Translations under genes and position numbers: made by a program
The notes under the pieces: model-generated
What the model saw: only the letters and a program-made list of their open reading frames with translations
What the model was told of the DNA's origin: nothing
Database searches by the model: none
DNA from: Gammaproteobacteria bacterium
GTDB lineage: Bacteria > Pseudomonadota > Gammaproteobacteria > Pseudomonadales > Azotimanducaceae
NCBI GenBank assembly: GCA_028821035.1
Contig: JAPPHP010000337.1
Coordinates: forward strand, 1 to 8,501
DNA length: 8,501 bases
Direction: 5' to 3'
Shown here: piece after piece, positions 1-6,912 of the stretch
Position numbering within the stretch: position 1 is the first letter of the stretch
How the letters are laid out: each line of letters begins with the position of its first letter

Positions 1-381
1 AACCAGGGCTTCCGGGAGAACGGGACGGCCTGGTTCCACATCGGGCAGGACGTCGGCTACCGGATGGCGGGCAAGTCCGGTACGGCGCAGGTCGTGGGGA
101 TCGCCCAGGGGGCGGAGTACGACGAGGAAGCCCTCGACGAGTACAGCCGCAAGCATGCCTGGTTCATCGCGTTCGCGCCGGCCGACGACCCGGCCGTCGC
201 GGTCAGCGTGCTGGTCGAGAACGGCGGCGGCGGCAGTTCCGTCGCGGCGCCCGTGGCACGGGCGGTGATCGACGCGTATCTCTCGCCGACGCTGGCAGGG
301 CGGACCGGCCATGGGGCGCTCGCAGGAAGACCCGGCGCGCCCGTCAGGGCGACGGCTTCGGTGGCGCTTGCCGGGCAGTAG
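1..381 (+). CDS. mrdA: Penicillin-binding protein 2 (peptidoglycan D,D-transpeptidase MrdA), 3' end only
   Basis: C-terminal 126 residues of the class B penicillin-binding protein that crosslinks new side-wall peptidoglycan as partner of RodA in the elongasome; the 5' part lies outside the window. The frame is open from base 1 to a TAG at 379-381. Seen: the third transpeptidase motif as KSGTAQV (residues 25-31 of the fragment). This is the KSG form known from PBP2 rather than KTG, and it is preceded by YRMAG as in E. coli PBP2 (YKMAAKSGTAQV). Further on are AFAPADDPAVAVSVLVENGG and a helix leading to the end, matching the end of the transpeptidase domain. The active-site SxxK and SxN motifs would be upstream. 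The last ~30 residues are a low-complexity Ala/Gly/Arg tail. rodA follows after 12 bp, the usual mrdA-mrdB pair, so the identification is firm. Confidence 0.95.
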   Translation, partial: NQGFRENGTAWFHIGQDVGYRMAGKSGTAQVVGIAQGAEYDEEALDEYSRKHAWFIAFAPADDPAVAVSVLVENGGGGSSVAAPVARAVIDAYLSPTLAGRTGHGALAGRPGAPVRATASVALAGQ

Positions 382-384
382 GAG
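380..384 (+). promoter_or_regulatory. Ribosome binding site of rodA
   Basis: AGGAG overlaps the mrdA stop codon and lies 9 bases before the TTG at 394. The first in-frame ATG comes about 27 codons later, inside the conserved N-terminal region, so this site supports TTG 394 as the rodA start. Confidence 0.6.
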
Positions 385-393
385 AGGCGACCC

Positions 394-1500
394 TTGGCCA
401 CCACCTATGTCCGGAGCCTCGGGCTCAAGGCCGTCCGTCCGCGGGTCTACCTGGAGCACTTCGACCCGCTGCTGATGCTGGCGCTGCTGGGCGTCATCGT
501 GTTCGGCATGACCATCCTGTACCGGGACCAGGACGTGCTGTTCGCGCAGACGGTGCGTATCGCCATCGGCGTCCTGGGGCTGGTGCTGGCGGCGCAGGTG
601 GACCCGCGCGTGTACCTGCGCTGGACGCTGCCGGTCTATTTCGGCGGGCTCGCGCTGCTCGTCGTCACGCCGTTCGTCGGCGTCACCGTCAACGGGTCCA
701 CACGCTGGCTGGAAGCGCCGGGAGGGCTGCGCTTCCAGCCCTCGGAACTCATGAAGATCGCCATCCCCATGATGCTGGGGTGGTACTTCCACCGCCACCG
801 GATGCCGCCCCGTTTCGGGGACGTGGCAGTGGGCCTGCTGATCGTCGCGGTGCCGGCGTTGCTGATCATCCGGCAACCCGACCTGGGCACGGCGGTGCTC
901 CTGAGCGCCGGCGGACTGGGCGTCATCGTCCTGTCGGGCATTCGCTGGCGGTGGATCTTCGCGGCGCTGGGGCTCGCCGCGGCCGCGGCGCCGGGCCTCT
1001 GGATGATCATGCGTGAGTACCAGCGCGACCGCGTCCGGACCCTGTTCGACCCGGAGCAGGACCCCATGGGGGCCGGCTGGAACATCATCCAGTCAAAGAC
1101 CGCCGTGGGCTCCGGCGGCGTCTTCGGCAAGGGACTCGATCAGGGTACCCAGAGCCGGCTCGACTTCCTGCCGGAGAGCCACACGGACTTCATCGTCGCC
1201 GTCATCGGCGAGGAACTGGGACTGGTGGGCGTGACGCTGCTGCTGGTGCTGTACCTGGCCGTGCTCGCGCGCGGCCTCTACATCGCCACGCAGGCCTCGA
1301 CGACCTTCGCGCGGCTCCTGGTGGGCGGCGTGATGCTGACGTTCTTCGTCTACGTCTTTGTTAACATCGCCATGGTCTGCGGCCTGTTCCCGGTGGTCGG
1401 GGTGCCGCTGCCCCTGGTGAGCTTCGGAGGGACATCGGCCATCTCCCTGCTGGTCGGCTTCGGCATCGTCATGTCCGTCCACACCCATCGAAACTGGTAG
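394..1500 (+). CDS. rodA: Rod-shape SEDS peptidoglycan glycosyltransferase RodA (MrdB)
   Basis: Inner-membrane polymerase that extends glycan strands from lipid II during cell elongation, working with PBP2 encoded just upstream. The product has 368 residues (E. coli RodA 370) with about ten hydrophobic membrane segments. Seen: RFQPSE (113-118), RQPDLGTA (160-167), DPMGAGWNIIQSK (223-235), and ESHTDF (261-266) whose Asp265 corresponds to the essential E. coli Asp262. The C terminus is GVPLPLVSFGGTSAI followed by VMSVHTHRNW. Start is TTG at 394, supported by an AGGAG 9 bases upstream; an ATG start would remove the N-terminal region. Oddities: the first membrane segment runs into GMTILYRDQD where E. 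coli RodA has the small residues WSASGQD, and residues 98-106 (TVNGSTRWL) look more like FtsW than the usual KGAQRWL. Its position after mrdA and the RodA-type central loop make RodA, not FtsW, the call. Confidence 0.97.
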   Translation: MATTYVRSLGLKAVRPRVYLEHFDPLLMLALLGVIVFGMTILYRDQDVLFAQTVRIAIGVLGLVLAAQVDPRVYLRWTLPVYFGGLALLVVTPFVGVTVNGSTRWLEAPGGLRFQPSELMKIAIPMMLGWYFHRHRMPPRFGDVAVGLLIVAVPALLIIRQPDLGTAVLLSAGGLGVIVLSGIRWRWIFAALGLAAAAAPGLWMIMREYQRDRVRTLFDPEQDPMGAGWNIIQSKTAVGSGGVFGKGLDQGTQSRLDFLPESHTDFIVAVIGEELGLVGVTLLLVLYLAVLARGLYIATQASTTFARLLVGGVMLTFFVYVFVNIAMVCGLFPVVGVPLPLVSFGGTSAISLLVGFGIVMSVHTHRNW

Positions 1501-1513
1501 AGAACTGGTAGAG
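1492..1513 (+). repeat. 11-bp perfect tandem duplication over the rodA stop codon
   Basis: AACTGGTAGAG occurs twice back to back (1492-1502 and 1503-1513). The first copy encodes the last RodA residues and its TAG stop at 1498-1500; the second lies in the rodA-mltB gap and carries another TAG in a different frame. It lengthens the gap without altering either protein. Confidence 0.85.
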
Positions 1514-1522
1514 AAGGACCTT

Positions 1523-2602
1523 TTGAACTTGCTCGTACGGGTCGGACGCCGCCACTTGCGCAGGCCGGCGTTGGCGGCGCTGCTGGTGGTCCTCTGGGCC
1601 GGGTCGGGCCTGGCCGATTACGACAAGCGGACGGACGTGCTGGGCTACGTCGACGAACTGGTCGCCCAGCACGGCTTCGACCGGGCGGCGTTGCTCTCGT
1701 GGTTCGAGGCAGCCGAACGGCAGGAGCGGATCCTCGAGGCCATCGCCCGGCCGGCGGAACGGGTCAAGTCCTGGGGCGATTACCGGGCCATATTCCTGAC
1801 GAGCCGGCGCATCGAGCAGGGCGTGGAGTTCTGGCGACGGCACGAGTCCACGCTGACACGCGCCGCCCGCGAGTACGGGGTGGCGCCCGAGGTCGTGGTG
1901 GCCATCCTCGGGGTCGAGACCAGCTATGGCCGCATCACCGGCAGTTTTCGGGTGATCGACGCGCTGGTGACGCTCGGGTTCGACTATCCACCCCGCGCGC
2001 CCTTCTTTCGCCGGGAGCTGACGCAGTTCTTCCTCCTCACCCGCGAAGAGAACCGCAGTCCGCTGGACTTCTCGGGCTCTTACGCCGGGGCGATGGGCTA
2101 CGGGCAGTTCATTCCGTCGAGCTATCGGGCCTATGCGGTGGACTTCGACGGCGACGGCCAGCGGGACATCTGGAAGAGCGTGGACGACGCGGTGGGGAGC
2201 GTCGCCAACTACTTCCAGCGTCACGGCTGGCGCGGTGACGGTCCGGTCGCCGTTCGCGTGGAGGTCGAGGGCGATGGCGCCGACATCGCGGCGAACGAGG
2301 GGCTCGCGCCGAACTACGACGTCGGGGAACTGCGGCGCCTGGGCGTGCGGGTAGACGGCCTGGCGGACGATGCGAAGGCGGCGCTGTTTCGCATGGAGGG
2401 CAGCAACGGCACGGAATACTGGCTGGGGCTGCACGACTTCTACGTGATCACGCGCTACAACCGCAGTGCGATGTACGCCCTGGCGGTGCTGCAGCTTGCG
2501 CAGGAAGTGCGCGGGAGGATGGAACCGGAGGCCTCCTCGCCGGTCGGGGCGCGGGGGTCGAGGAACGCCCCGGAGGCGTCCGCGTGGACCGCCGGCCGTT
2601 GA
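1523..2602 (+). CDS. mltB: Lytic murein transglycosylase B (MltB/Slt35 family), apparently not lipidated
   Basis: Periplasmic enzyme that cleaves the MurNAc-GlcNAc bond of peptidoglycan to give 1,6-anhydro ends. Length is 359 residues, close to E. coli MltB (361). Seen: GVETSYG (130-136) with Glu132 as the expected catalytic acid; GAMGYGQFIPSSYR (189-202); a calcium-site-like loop DFDGDGQRDIW (207-217) as in the Slt35 EF-hand-like loop; and the C-terminal YNRSAMYALAVLQLAQ. The N terminus is a basic stretch plus hydrophobic segment ending GSGLA before DYD, a plausible signal peptidase I site. There is no cysteine, so no lipobox, unlike the E. coli lipoprotein. Start is uncertain: TTG 1523 is 4 bases after AAGGA (1514-1518), while TTG 1529 is 10 bases after it and loses only two residues. 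About 25 C-terminal residues are low-complexity, and the end overlaps the rlpA start. Confidence 0.95.
   Translation: MNLLVRVGRRHLRRPALAALLVVLWAGSGLADYDKRTDVLGYVDELVAQHGFDRAALLSWFEAAERQERILEAIARPAERVKSWGDYRAIFLTSRRIEQGVEFWRRHESTLTRAAREYGVAPEVVVAILGVETSYGRITGSFRVIDALVTLGFDYPPRAPFFRRELTQFFLLTREENRSPLDFSGSYAGAMGYGQFIPSSYRAYAVDFDGDGQRDIWKSVDDAVGSVANYFQRHGWRGDGPVAVRVEVEGDGADIAANEGLAPNYDVGELRRLGVRVDGLADDAKAALFRMEGSNGTEYWLGLHDFYVITRYNRSAMYALAVLQLAQEVRGRMEPEASSPVGARGSRNAPEASAWTAGR
2572..2576 (+). promoter_or_regulatory. Ribosome binding site of rlpA inside mltB
   Basis: GGAGG within the last codons of mltB lies 7 bases before the GTG at 2584. It favours that GTG as the rlpA start over the ATG at 2602, which sits 25 bases away and overlaps the mltB stop as TGATG. 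Confidence 0.55.
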
Positions 2603-3432
2603 TGCCCCGGAAGCGGGCGCACCGCGGGCGTTACGGCCTGTGGGTGGCGTTGGCGGTCGCCCTCGTGATCGCGGGGTGCGCGGCGCTCGACCGTGGCGAC
2701 CGCGCACCGTCCCGGCCGCGTGCGGGTCTCGAGGGGTTGCCGGACCCGGTGGTGCGCAATGAACCCCGCAGCCGATGGGGGAACGACGACTATGCCGAGG
2801 GCGGGCGCACTTACCGGATCCTGCCGACGGCCGTCGGTTACGACCAAATCGGGGTGGCGTCCTGGTACGGCGTGAAGTTCCACGGCCGCCGGACGTCGAG
2901 CGGTGAGACGTACGACATGTATCGGCTGAGCGCCGCCCACCCGACGTTGCCCATTCCGGGATATGCCCGGGTCCGCAACCTGGAGAACGGGCGGGAGACC
3001 GTGGTGCGGGTCAACGACCGCGGGCCGTTTCACGGAGCGCGGTTCCTCGACCTTTCCTACGCCGCGGCCGTCAAGCTCGGTTTCGTCGAGCAGGGCACGG
3101 CGCGCGTACGGGTGACGGCCCTGACGGCGCCGGCCGAGGCGGCGGGGACCGTCGCACTGGCGGACGAGCGTATCGCGCCCGGCGGGCGGTACTTCCTGCA
3201 GGCGGGGGCGTTTGTCGAGCGGCGGTGGGCCGACGCGCGCGTCGCGGCCCTCCGCAACCTGTTCGACGAAAGGCGTGACGCCGCGGTGCGGGTGCTGCAG
3301 GATCCCGTGGATCGCCTGTACCGGGTGCGCATCGGGCCGTTCGCCACGCGGGCGGCCGCGCACCGGTTGTCGACGCTGCTTGCCGACGGCTCGCCGGGGG
3401 AGGAAAGCCCACCCGTGATTGTGGAGGAGTAG
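2584..3432 (+). CDS. rlpA: Septal ring lytic transglycosylase RlpA, DPBB-SPOR lipoprotein
   Basis: Lipoprotein that in Pseudomonas cleaves glycan strands stripped of stem peptides and binds such strands at the septum through a SPOR domain. Length is 282 residues from GTG 2584. Seen: a basic N terminus, hydrophobic segment and lipobox IAGC with Cys32 as the predicted lipidation site; a double-psi beta-barrel domain beginning GVASWYG (90-96), with Glu108, Asp111 and His119 in the segment SGETYDMYRLSAAH, and VNDRGPF with Asp145. These match the acidic and His positions reported as important in Pseudomonas RlpA. The SPOR domain (about 200-280) has YFLQAGAF (203-210) and YRVRIGPF (246-253). GTG 2584 has a GGAGG 7 bases upstream; ATG 2602 (276 residues, overlapping the mltB stop) is the alternative and keeps the lipobox. 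The gene overlaps mltB by 19 bp or by 1 bp, and dacC follows after 7 bp. Confidence 0.95.
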   Translation: MDRRPLMPRKRAHRGRYGLWVALAVALVIAGCAALDRGDRAPSRPRAGLEGLPDPVVRNEPRSRWGNDDYAEGGRTYRILPTAVGYDQIGVASWYGVKFHGRRTSSGETYDMYRLSAAHPTLPIPGYARVRNLENGRETVVRVNDRGPFHGARFLDLSYAAAVKLGFVEQGTARVRVTALTAPAEAAGTVALADERIAPGGRYFLQAGAFVERRWADARVAALRNLFDERRDAAVRVLQDPVDRLYRVRIGPFATRAAAHRLSTLLADGSPGEESPPVIVEE

Positions 3433-3439
3433 GAGCGGA

Positions 3440-4654
3440 ATGAGCCCCAGAAGCACCCGATGGCCGGCCCGCCGGCTCTCCCACGAGCGGCGCCGCGCAT
3501 TCGCGGGCGTGCTGCTGGCGCGCGCGCTGCTGGCAGGCGCGGTCGCGTGCGGGGTTTCCGCGGCGGCACAGCACATCGTCCCGGACCCCCCGCAGGTGGC
3601 CGCGCGCGGTTACGTCCTGATGGACGCCGACACCCTGGACGTGCTGGCCGAGAGCAACGCCGACGAACGGCTGCCGCCGGCCAGCCTGACCAAGATCATG
3701 ACGAGCTACGTGGCCGCGTCGGAACTCGAGGCCGGCCGCATCGACCTGGCGGACAGCGTGCCAATCAGCGTGAACGCCTGGCGTACGCCGGGTTCGCGAA
3801 CGTTCTTGCGCGATGGTACGGAGGTGGGACTCGCGGACCTGCTGCGGGGCATCATCATCCAGTCGGGGAACGACGCGAGCGTTGCGGTCGCGGAGTACAT
3901 CGCCGGCGCGGAGGACGCCTTCGCGGACATGATGAACTCCCACGGCGAGTCCATCGGGCTGACCAACAGCCACTTCACGAACGCCACGGGATTGCCGTCG
4001 GAGGCGCAGTACTCGACGGCGAAGGACATGGCGCTGATCGCCCGCGCGCTGATCCGGCGCTACCCGGAACACTACGCGATCTACTCCGAACGCGCGTTCG
4101 AGTACAACGGCATCGAACAGCCGAACCGGAACCGGCTGTTGTGGCGGGACCGGACCGTCGACGGGGTCAAGACGGGCCACACCGACGCGGCCGGCTACTG
4201 CCTGGTGGCCTCGGCGGAACGCGACGGGATGCGGCTGATCTCGGTGGTGATGGGCGCCGAGAGCGACGGCATCCGCATGCGCGAGAGCCAGAAACTGCTG
4301 GCCTACGGCTTCCGCTACTTCGAGACCCGGGAACTCTACGATCCGGACACGCCGCTCAAGGTGTCGGAGGTCTGGTACGGGGAGTCCGACACGGTGTCGA
4401 TGGGCGTCTCCGAGTCCGTGGTCGTGACGATTCCGCGCGGGCGCTACGACGACCTGGAGGCGACGATGGACCTGCCGCGCGCGATCGAGGCGCCGGTGAC
4501 GGTCGGCCAGGAACTGGGCGAGCTGCGCGTCAGCCTCGACGACCGCCTGGTGGTCAGGACGCCGCTGGTGGCGCGGGAAGCGGTGGCCGAGGCGGGTTTC
4601 TTCTCCCGCTTCTTCGAGGGCATCGCGATCTTCTTCCGGGAACTCGTGACGTGA
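3440..4654 (+). CDS. dacC: D-alanyl-D-alanine carboxypeptidase, PBP5/6 family (DacA/DacC)
   Basis: Low-molecular-mass penicillin-binding protein that removes the terminal D-Ala from peptidoglycan pentapeptides and so limits crosslinking. Length is 404 residues, typical of the family. Seen: an N-terminal hydrophobic signal segment ending near VSAAAQ (39-44); SLTK (82-85) with nucleophile Ser82 and Lys85; SGN (142-144); KTGHTDAAGY (244-253); a C-terminal beta domain with VTIPRGR (329-335). The final helix, FFSRFFEGIAIFFRELVT (387-404), is amphipathic and aromatic like the membrane anchor of E. coli PBP5. ATG 3440 was chosen because AGGAG (3431-3435) lies just upstream and the signal peptide follows directly; an in-frame TTG at 3419 would lie inside rlpA. 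dacA and dacC paralogues cannot be separated by sequence here; dacC is the usual name in this gene order. The stop overlaps the lipB start. Confidence 0.95.
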   Translation: MSPRSTRWPARRLSHERRRAFAGVLLARALLAGAVACGVSAAAQHIVPDPPQVAARGYVLMDADTLDVLAESNADERLPPASLTKIMTSYVAASELEAGRIDLADSVPISVNAWRTPGSRTFLRDGTEVGLADLLRGIIIQSGNDASVAVAEYIAGAEDAFADMMNSHGESIGLTNSHFTNATGLPSEAQYSTAKDMALIARALIRRYPEHYAIYSERAFEYNGIEQPNRNRLLWRDRTVDGVKTGHTDAAGYCLVASAERDGMRLISVVMGAESDGIRMRESQKLLAYGFRYFETRELYDPDTPLKVSEVWYGESDTVSMGVSESVVVTIPRGRYDDLEATMDLPRAIEAPVTVGQELGELRVSLDDRLVVRTPLVAREAVAEAGFFSRFFEGIAIFFRELVT

Positions 4655-5340
4655 CACGGCCGGCGGCCGGGCGCCTTCGGGAACTCGTGCTCCGGGACCT
4701 CGGCCGAACCGACTACGCGACCACCTACGCGGCCATGAGTAGCTTCACGGACGCCCGGGACGCCCGGACCCGCGACGAACTGTGGCTGACGGAACACGAA
4801 CCGGTCTTCACCCAGGGGCAGGCCGGCAGGGACGAACATGTACTGGCCCCCGGGGCGATCCCCGTCATCCGGACCGACCGGGGCGGCCAGGTGACGTACC
4901 ACGGTCCGGGCCAGGTCGTCGCGTACGTCCTGTTCGACGTGCGCCGCCTGGAACTCGGCGTCCGCGACCTCGTGACGGGCATCGAGGCGGCCATGATCGC
5001 GACGCTCGCGGCGTTCGGCATCGAGGCGGAGGCCCGTCCGGACGCCCGCGGCGTCTACGTCGGCGGCGCGAAGATCGGCGCCCTGGGGCTGCGCATCCGG
5101 CGTGGCCGGTCGTACCACGGCCTCGCGCTCAACGTGGCGATGGACCTCGAGCCGTTCGGGCGGATCGACCCCTGTGGCCTGCGCGGCATTACGGTCACGC
5201 AGGTCACCGACCGGGGCGGGCCGGCCGACATCGACCTCGTGAGAGAACGGCTCGTGGGCGACCTGGCGCGGGCGTTCGGGTTCGACGGGGTCAGTCGCGC
5301 GTGCCGCACGTCGGACAGCGGGGGTTTCTGGGCAGCCTGA
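4651..5340 (+). CDS. lipB: Octanoyl-[acyl carrier protein]:protein N-octanoyltransferase LipB
   Basis: Cytosolic enzyme that moves octanoyl from acyl carrier protein to the lipoyl domains of pyruvate and 2-oxoglutarate dehydrogenases and the glycine cleavage H protein, the first step of lipoate synthesis. Length is 229 residues. Seen: PVFTQGQAG (51-59), RGGQVTYHGPGQ (77-88) with conserved His84, VGGAKIGALGLRIRRG (137-152) with Lys141, FHG-type YHGLALNV (155-162), and IDPCG (172-176) with Cys175. Lys141 and Cys175 correspond to the E. coli Lys135/Cys169 catalytic pair. GTG 4651 shares its GTGA with the dacC stop, which suggests translational coupling; no good Shine-Dalgarno is visible. A GTG at 4687 would cut into the conserved ELVLRDLG strand, so I prefer 4651. 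The 3' end overlaps convergent moeB by 50 bp, and lipA does not follow. Confidence 0.96.
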   Translation: MTRPAAGRLRELVLRDLGRTDYATTYAAMSSFTDARDARTRDELWLTEHEPVFTQGQAGRDEHVLAPGAIPVIRTDRGGQVTYHGPGQVVAYVLFDVRRLELGVRDLVTGIEAAMIATLAAFGIEAEARPDARGVYVGGAKIGALGLRIRRGRSYHGLALNVAMDLEPFGRIDPCGLRGITVTQVTDRGGPADIDLVRERLVGDLARAFGFDGVSRACRTSDSGGFWAA

Positions 5341-6040
5341 ACTTGCGCCACTCCATGCGCTTGGCGTCCAGGTACAGTACGTGGCCGACCAGCGGTTCGC
5401 CGACGCCGGCGAGCAGCTTGACGGCCTCCATGGCCTGGACCGTTCCCACGATGCCCACGAGGGGGGCGATGACGCCGTTCTCGGCGCAGTTCAGGGCCTC
5501 GTCACCGACGTCGTCGTATAGGCACCGGTAGCAGGGGGACTCCACGGCCCGGGAGTCGAACACGGCTACCTGTCCTTCCATGCGGATGGCGGCCCCGGAC
5601 ACGAGGGGCGTCCGGGTTGCGACGCACGCTTCGTTGATGGCGACCCGCGTGGCCATGTTGTCCGTGGCGTCGAGTACGAGGTCGGCCTCCTCCACGGCGT
5701 TCCTGAGCGCTTCGCCCTCGAGCCGACGCTCGAGCGGGCACACCGCCACCGTCGAGTTCAGCGCGGCGACGCGCTCCGTGGCGGACAGGACCTTGGACCG
5801 CCCGACGGTGGCCTCGCCGTGGGCGATCTGACGCTGCAGGTTGGAGAGGTCGACGACGTCGTCGTCCGCCAGGGTGAGCCGTCCGATGCCGCTTGCCCCG
5901 AGGTACATCGCCGCCGGGGATCCGAGCCCGCCGATCCCGACGATCAGGACGTGGGACGCGAGCAGCCGCTCCTGTCCCGCGACGTCGAAGTCGGGCAGCA
6001 TGATCTGTCGGCTGTACCGCAGGAGGTCGGCATCCGTCAT
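5291..6040 (-). CDS. moeB: Molybdopterin-synthase adenylyltransferase MoeB (ThiF/HesA family)
   Basis: E1-like enzyme that adenylates the C-terminal glycine of MoaD so that it can be thiocarboxylated for molybdopterin synthesis. Length is 249 residues, as in E. coli MoeB. Seen: RYSRQIMLPDFDVAGQ near the N terminus; a nucleotide-binding GIGGLGSP (35-42); NLQRQ (67-71); DATDN (124-128); SGAAIRMEGQ (148-157); zinc cysteines CYRC (170-173) and CPTC (242-245); and Cys185 in NCAENGVIAPLVG. There is no C-terminal rhodanese domain, so this is not the longer MoeB/Uba4-type fusion. ThiF, acting on ThiS, is a close relative, and dual use is possible; the overall match, including SGAAIRMEGQ, favours MoeB. 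The ATG at 6040 lies 14 bp after the prmC stop, so it is last in the hemA-prfA-prmC-moeB operon. A TGAGG at the prmC stop is a weak, distant ribosome site. The 3' end overlaps lipB. Confidence 0.92.
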   Translation of the reverse strand: MTDADLLRYSRQIMLPDFDVAGQERLLASHVLIVGIGGLGSPAAMYLGASGIGRLTLADDDVVDLSNLQRQIAHGEATVGRSKVLSATERVAALNSTVAVCPLERRLEGEALRNAVEEADLVLDATDNMATRVAINEACVATRTPLVSGAAIRMEGQVAVFDSRAVESPCYRCLYDDVGDEALNCAENGVIAPLVGIVGTVQAMEAVKLLAGVGEPLVGHVLYLDAKRMEWRKFRLPRNPRCPTCGTRD

Positions 6041-6054
6041 GGCAGGAGCACGCC

Positions 6055-6912
6055 TCACGGGGCGCGCCCGCAGGTGACGCGGGGGATGCCGGCCAGGTCC
6101 GGCGTCGTTTCGACGTCCCCGAACCCATGGGCGTGGAAGAGTTCGCGCACCGCCGCGTGCTGGTCGTGACCGTGCTCTACGTACAGCCAGCCGCCACGGG
6201 CGAGGTGGTCCGGCGCGGCCGGTACGATGTCGCGCAGCGCGGCGAGACCGTCCGCACCGGCGACGAGGGCGTCGCGCGGCTCGAACCGCAGGCCGTCCCC
6301 GGCGAGGTGGGGGTCGCCGTCCGCGACGTAAGGCGGATTCGCGACGACCACGTCGAAGCGCTCGTGCCGGCCGCAGGCCGAGAACCAGTCGGACTGTCGA
6401 AAGACCGCGGTCAGCCCCAGTCGCGCCGCGTTCTCCCGCGCGACGTCGATGCAGCCGGTGTCGCGGTCCACACCCACGACGCGGGCGTTCGGACGCGACG
6501 CGGCGACCGCGAGGGCGATGGCGCCGGACCCCGTCCCGAGATCGAGGACGGTCGCCGCGTCCCCGATGCGTGCCAGGGCGGCCTCGACCAGGCACTCCGT
6601 TTCGGGCCGCGGGATGAGGACGCGGGGATCCACGCGCAGCGCCAGGCTCCAGAACTCGCGTCGGCCCACGATGTAGGCCAGCGGCTCGCCGCGCGCCCGC
6701 CGGCGGACGAAAGCGGCCAGGCGCCGGCCCTGGCCGGCCGACACCGGGCGCTCGGGAAAGGCATACAGCGTGTCCCGCGAACACCCGAGCGCGTGGGCGG
6801 TCAGGACGTCGGCGTCCAGACGGGCCAGGTCCCGGCGCGCCGCGTCGAGGGATGCGCCCAGCGTTCCGGCGTGGGAGTGCCCGGACGCGGCCGCCGCCTC
6901 CGGCGGACTCAT
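6055..6912 (-). CDS. prmC: Peptide chain release factor N5-glutamine methyltransferase PrmC (HemK)
   Basis: SAM-dependent methyltransferase that methylates the glutamine of the GGQ motif in release factors, here presumably the RF1 encoded just upstream. Length is 285 residues (E. coli 277). Seen: an N-terminal helical domain with GEPLAYIVGRREFW (75-88), the link RVLIPRPETE (97-106), the SAM-binding loop LDLGTGSG (123-130), the acidic strand end VVGVDRD (145-151), and the catalytic NPPY (192-195). The last part, GWLYVEHGHDQ, matches the family. The ATG at 6912 forms an ATGA overlap with the prfA stop; GGAGG (6916-6920, reverse complement) is only 3 bases upstream, so translation probably depends on coupling to prfA. 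The N terminus carries a short Ala/Ser/His-rich extension before the first conserved helix. Substrate and partner being co-transcribed is a common arrangement. Confidence 0.96.
   Translation of the reverse strand: MSPPEAAAASGHSHAGTLGASLDAARRDLARLDADVLTAHALGCSRDTLYAFPERPVSAGQGRRLAAFVRRRARGEPLAYIVGRREFWSLALRVDPRVLIPRPETECLVEAALARIGDAATVLDLGTGSGAIALAVAASRPNARVVGVDRDTGCIDVARENAARLGLTAVFRQSDWFSACGRHERFDVVVANPPYVADGDPHLAGDGLRFEPRDALVAGADGLAALRDIVPAAPDHLARGGWLYVEHGHDQHAAVRELFHAHGFGDVETTPDLAGIPRVTCGRAP

Noticed and set aside
2527..2536. Perfect 10-bp palindrome GGAGGCCTCC near the end of mltB, considered as an operator or terminator stem
   Set aside because: It has no loop and no T-run, lies inside coding sequence, and is unremarkable in GC-rich DNA.
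1469..2707. Long minus-strand open frame (412 codons) opposite mltB
   Set aside because: It lies antisense to a clear mltB, is Arg/Pro/His-rich low-complexity with no recognisable motif, and such frames are expected opposite GC-rich genes.
3460..4650. Plus-strand upstream extension of the lipB frame, giving a 626-residue protein
   Set aside because: The added part overlaps dacC in another frame and reads as Arg/Gly-rich noise; LipB homology begins only near 4651.
3071..4657. Minus-strand open frame of 528 codons opposite rlpA and dacC
   Set aside because: It is a shadow of dacC and rlpA codon bias; the translation is Arg/His/Val-rich with no domain, and it crosses two real genes.
4637..4689. 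12-bp direct repeat CGGGAACTCGTG at 4637-4648 and 4678-4689, encoding RELV at the DacC end and again at the LipB start
   Set aside because: Both copies fit conserved protein features of their own genes (the amphipathic anchor and the first LipB strand), and the match is short enough to be chance.
5300..5312. Short inverted repeat CGTGC-C-GCACG at the lipB-moeB junction, considered as a bidirectional terminator
   Set aside because: The loop would be one base and no T-run follows on either strand.
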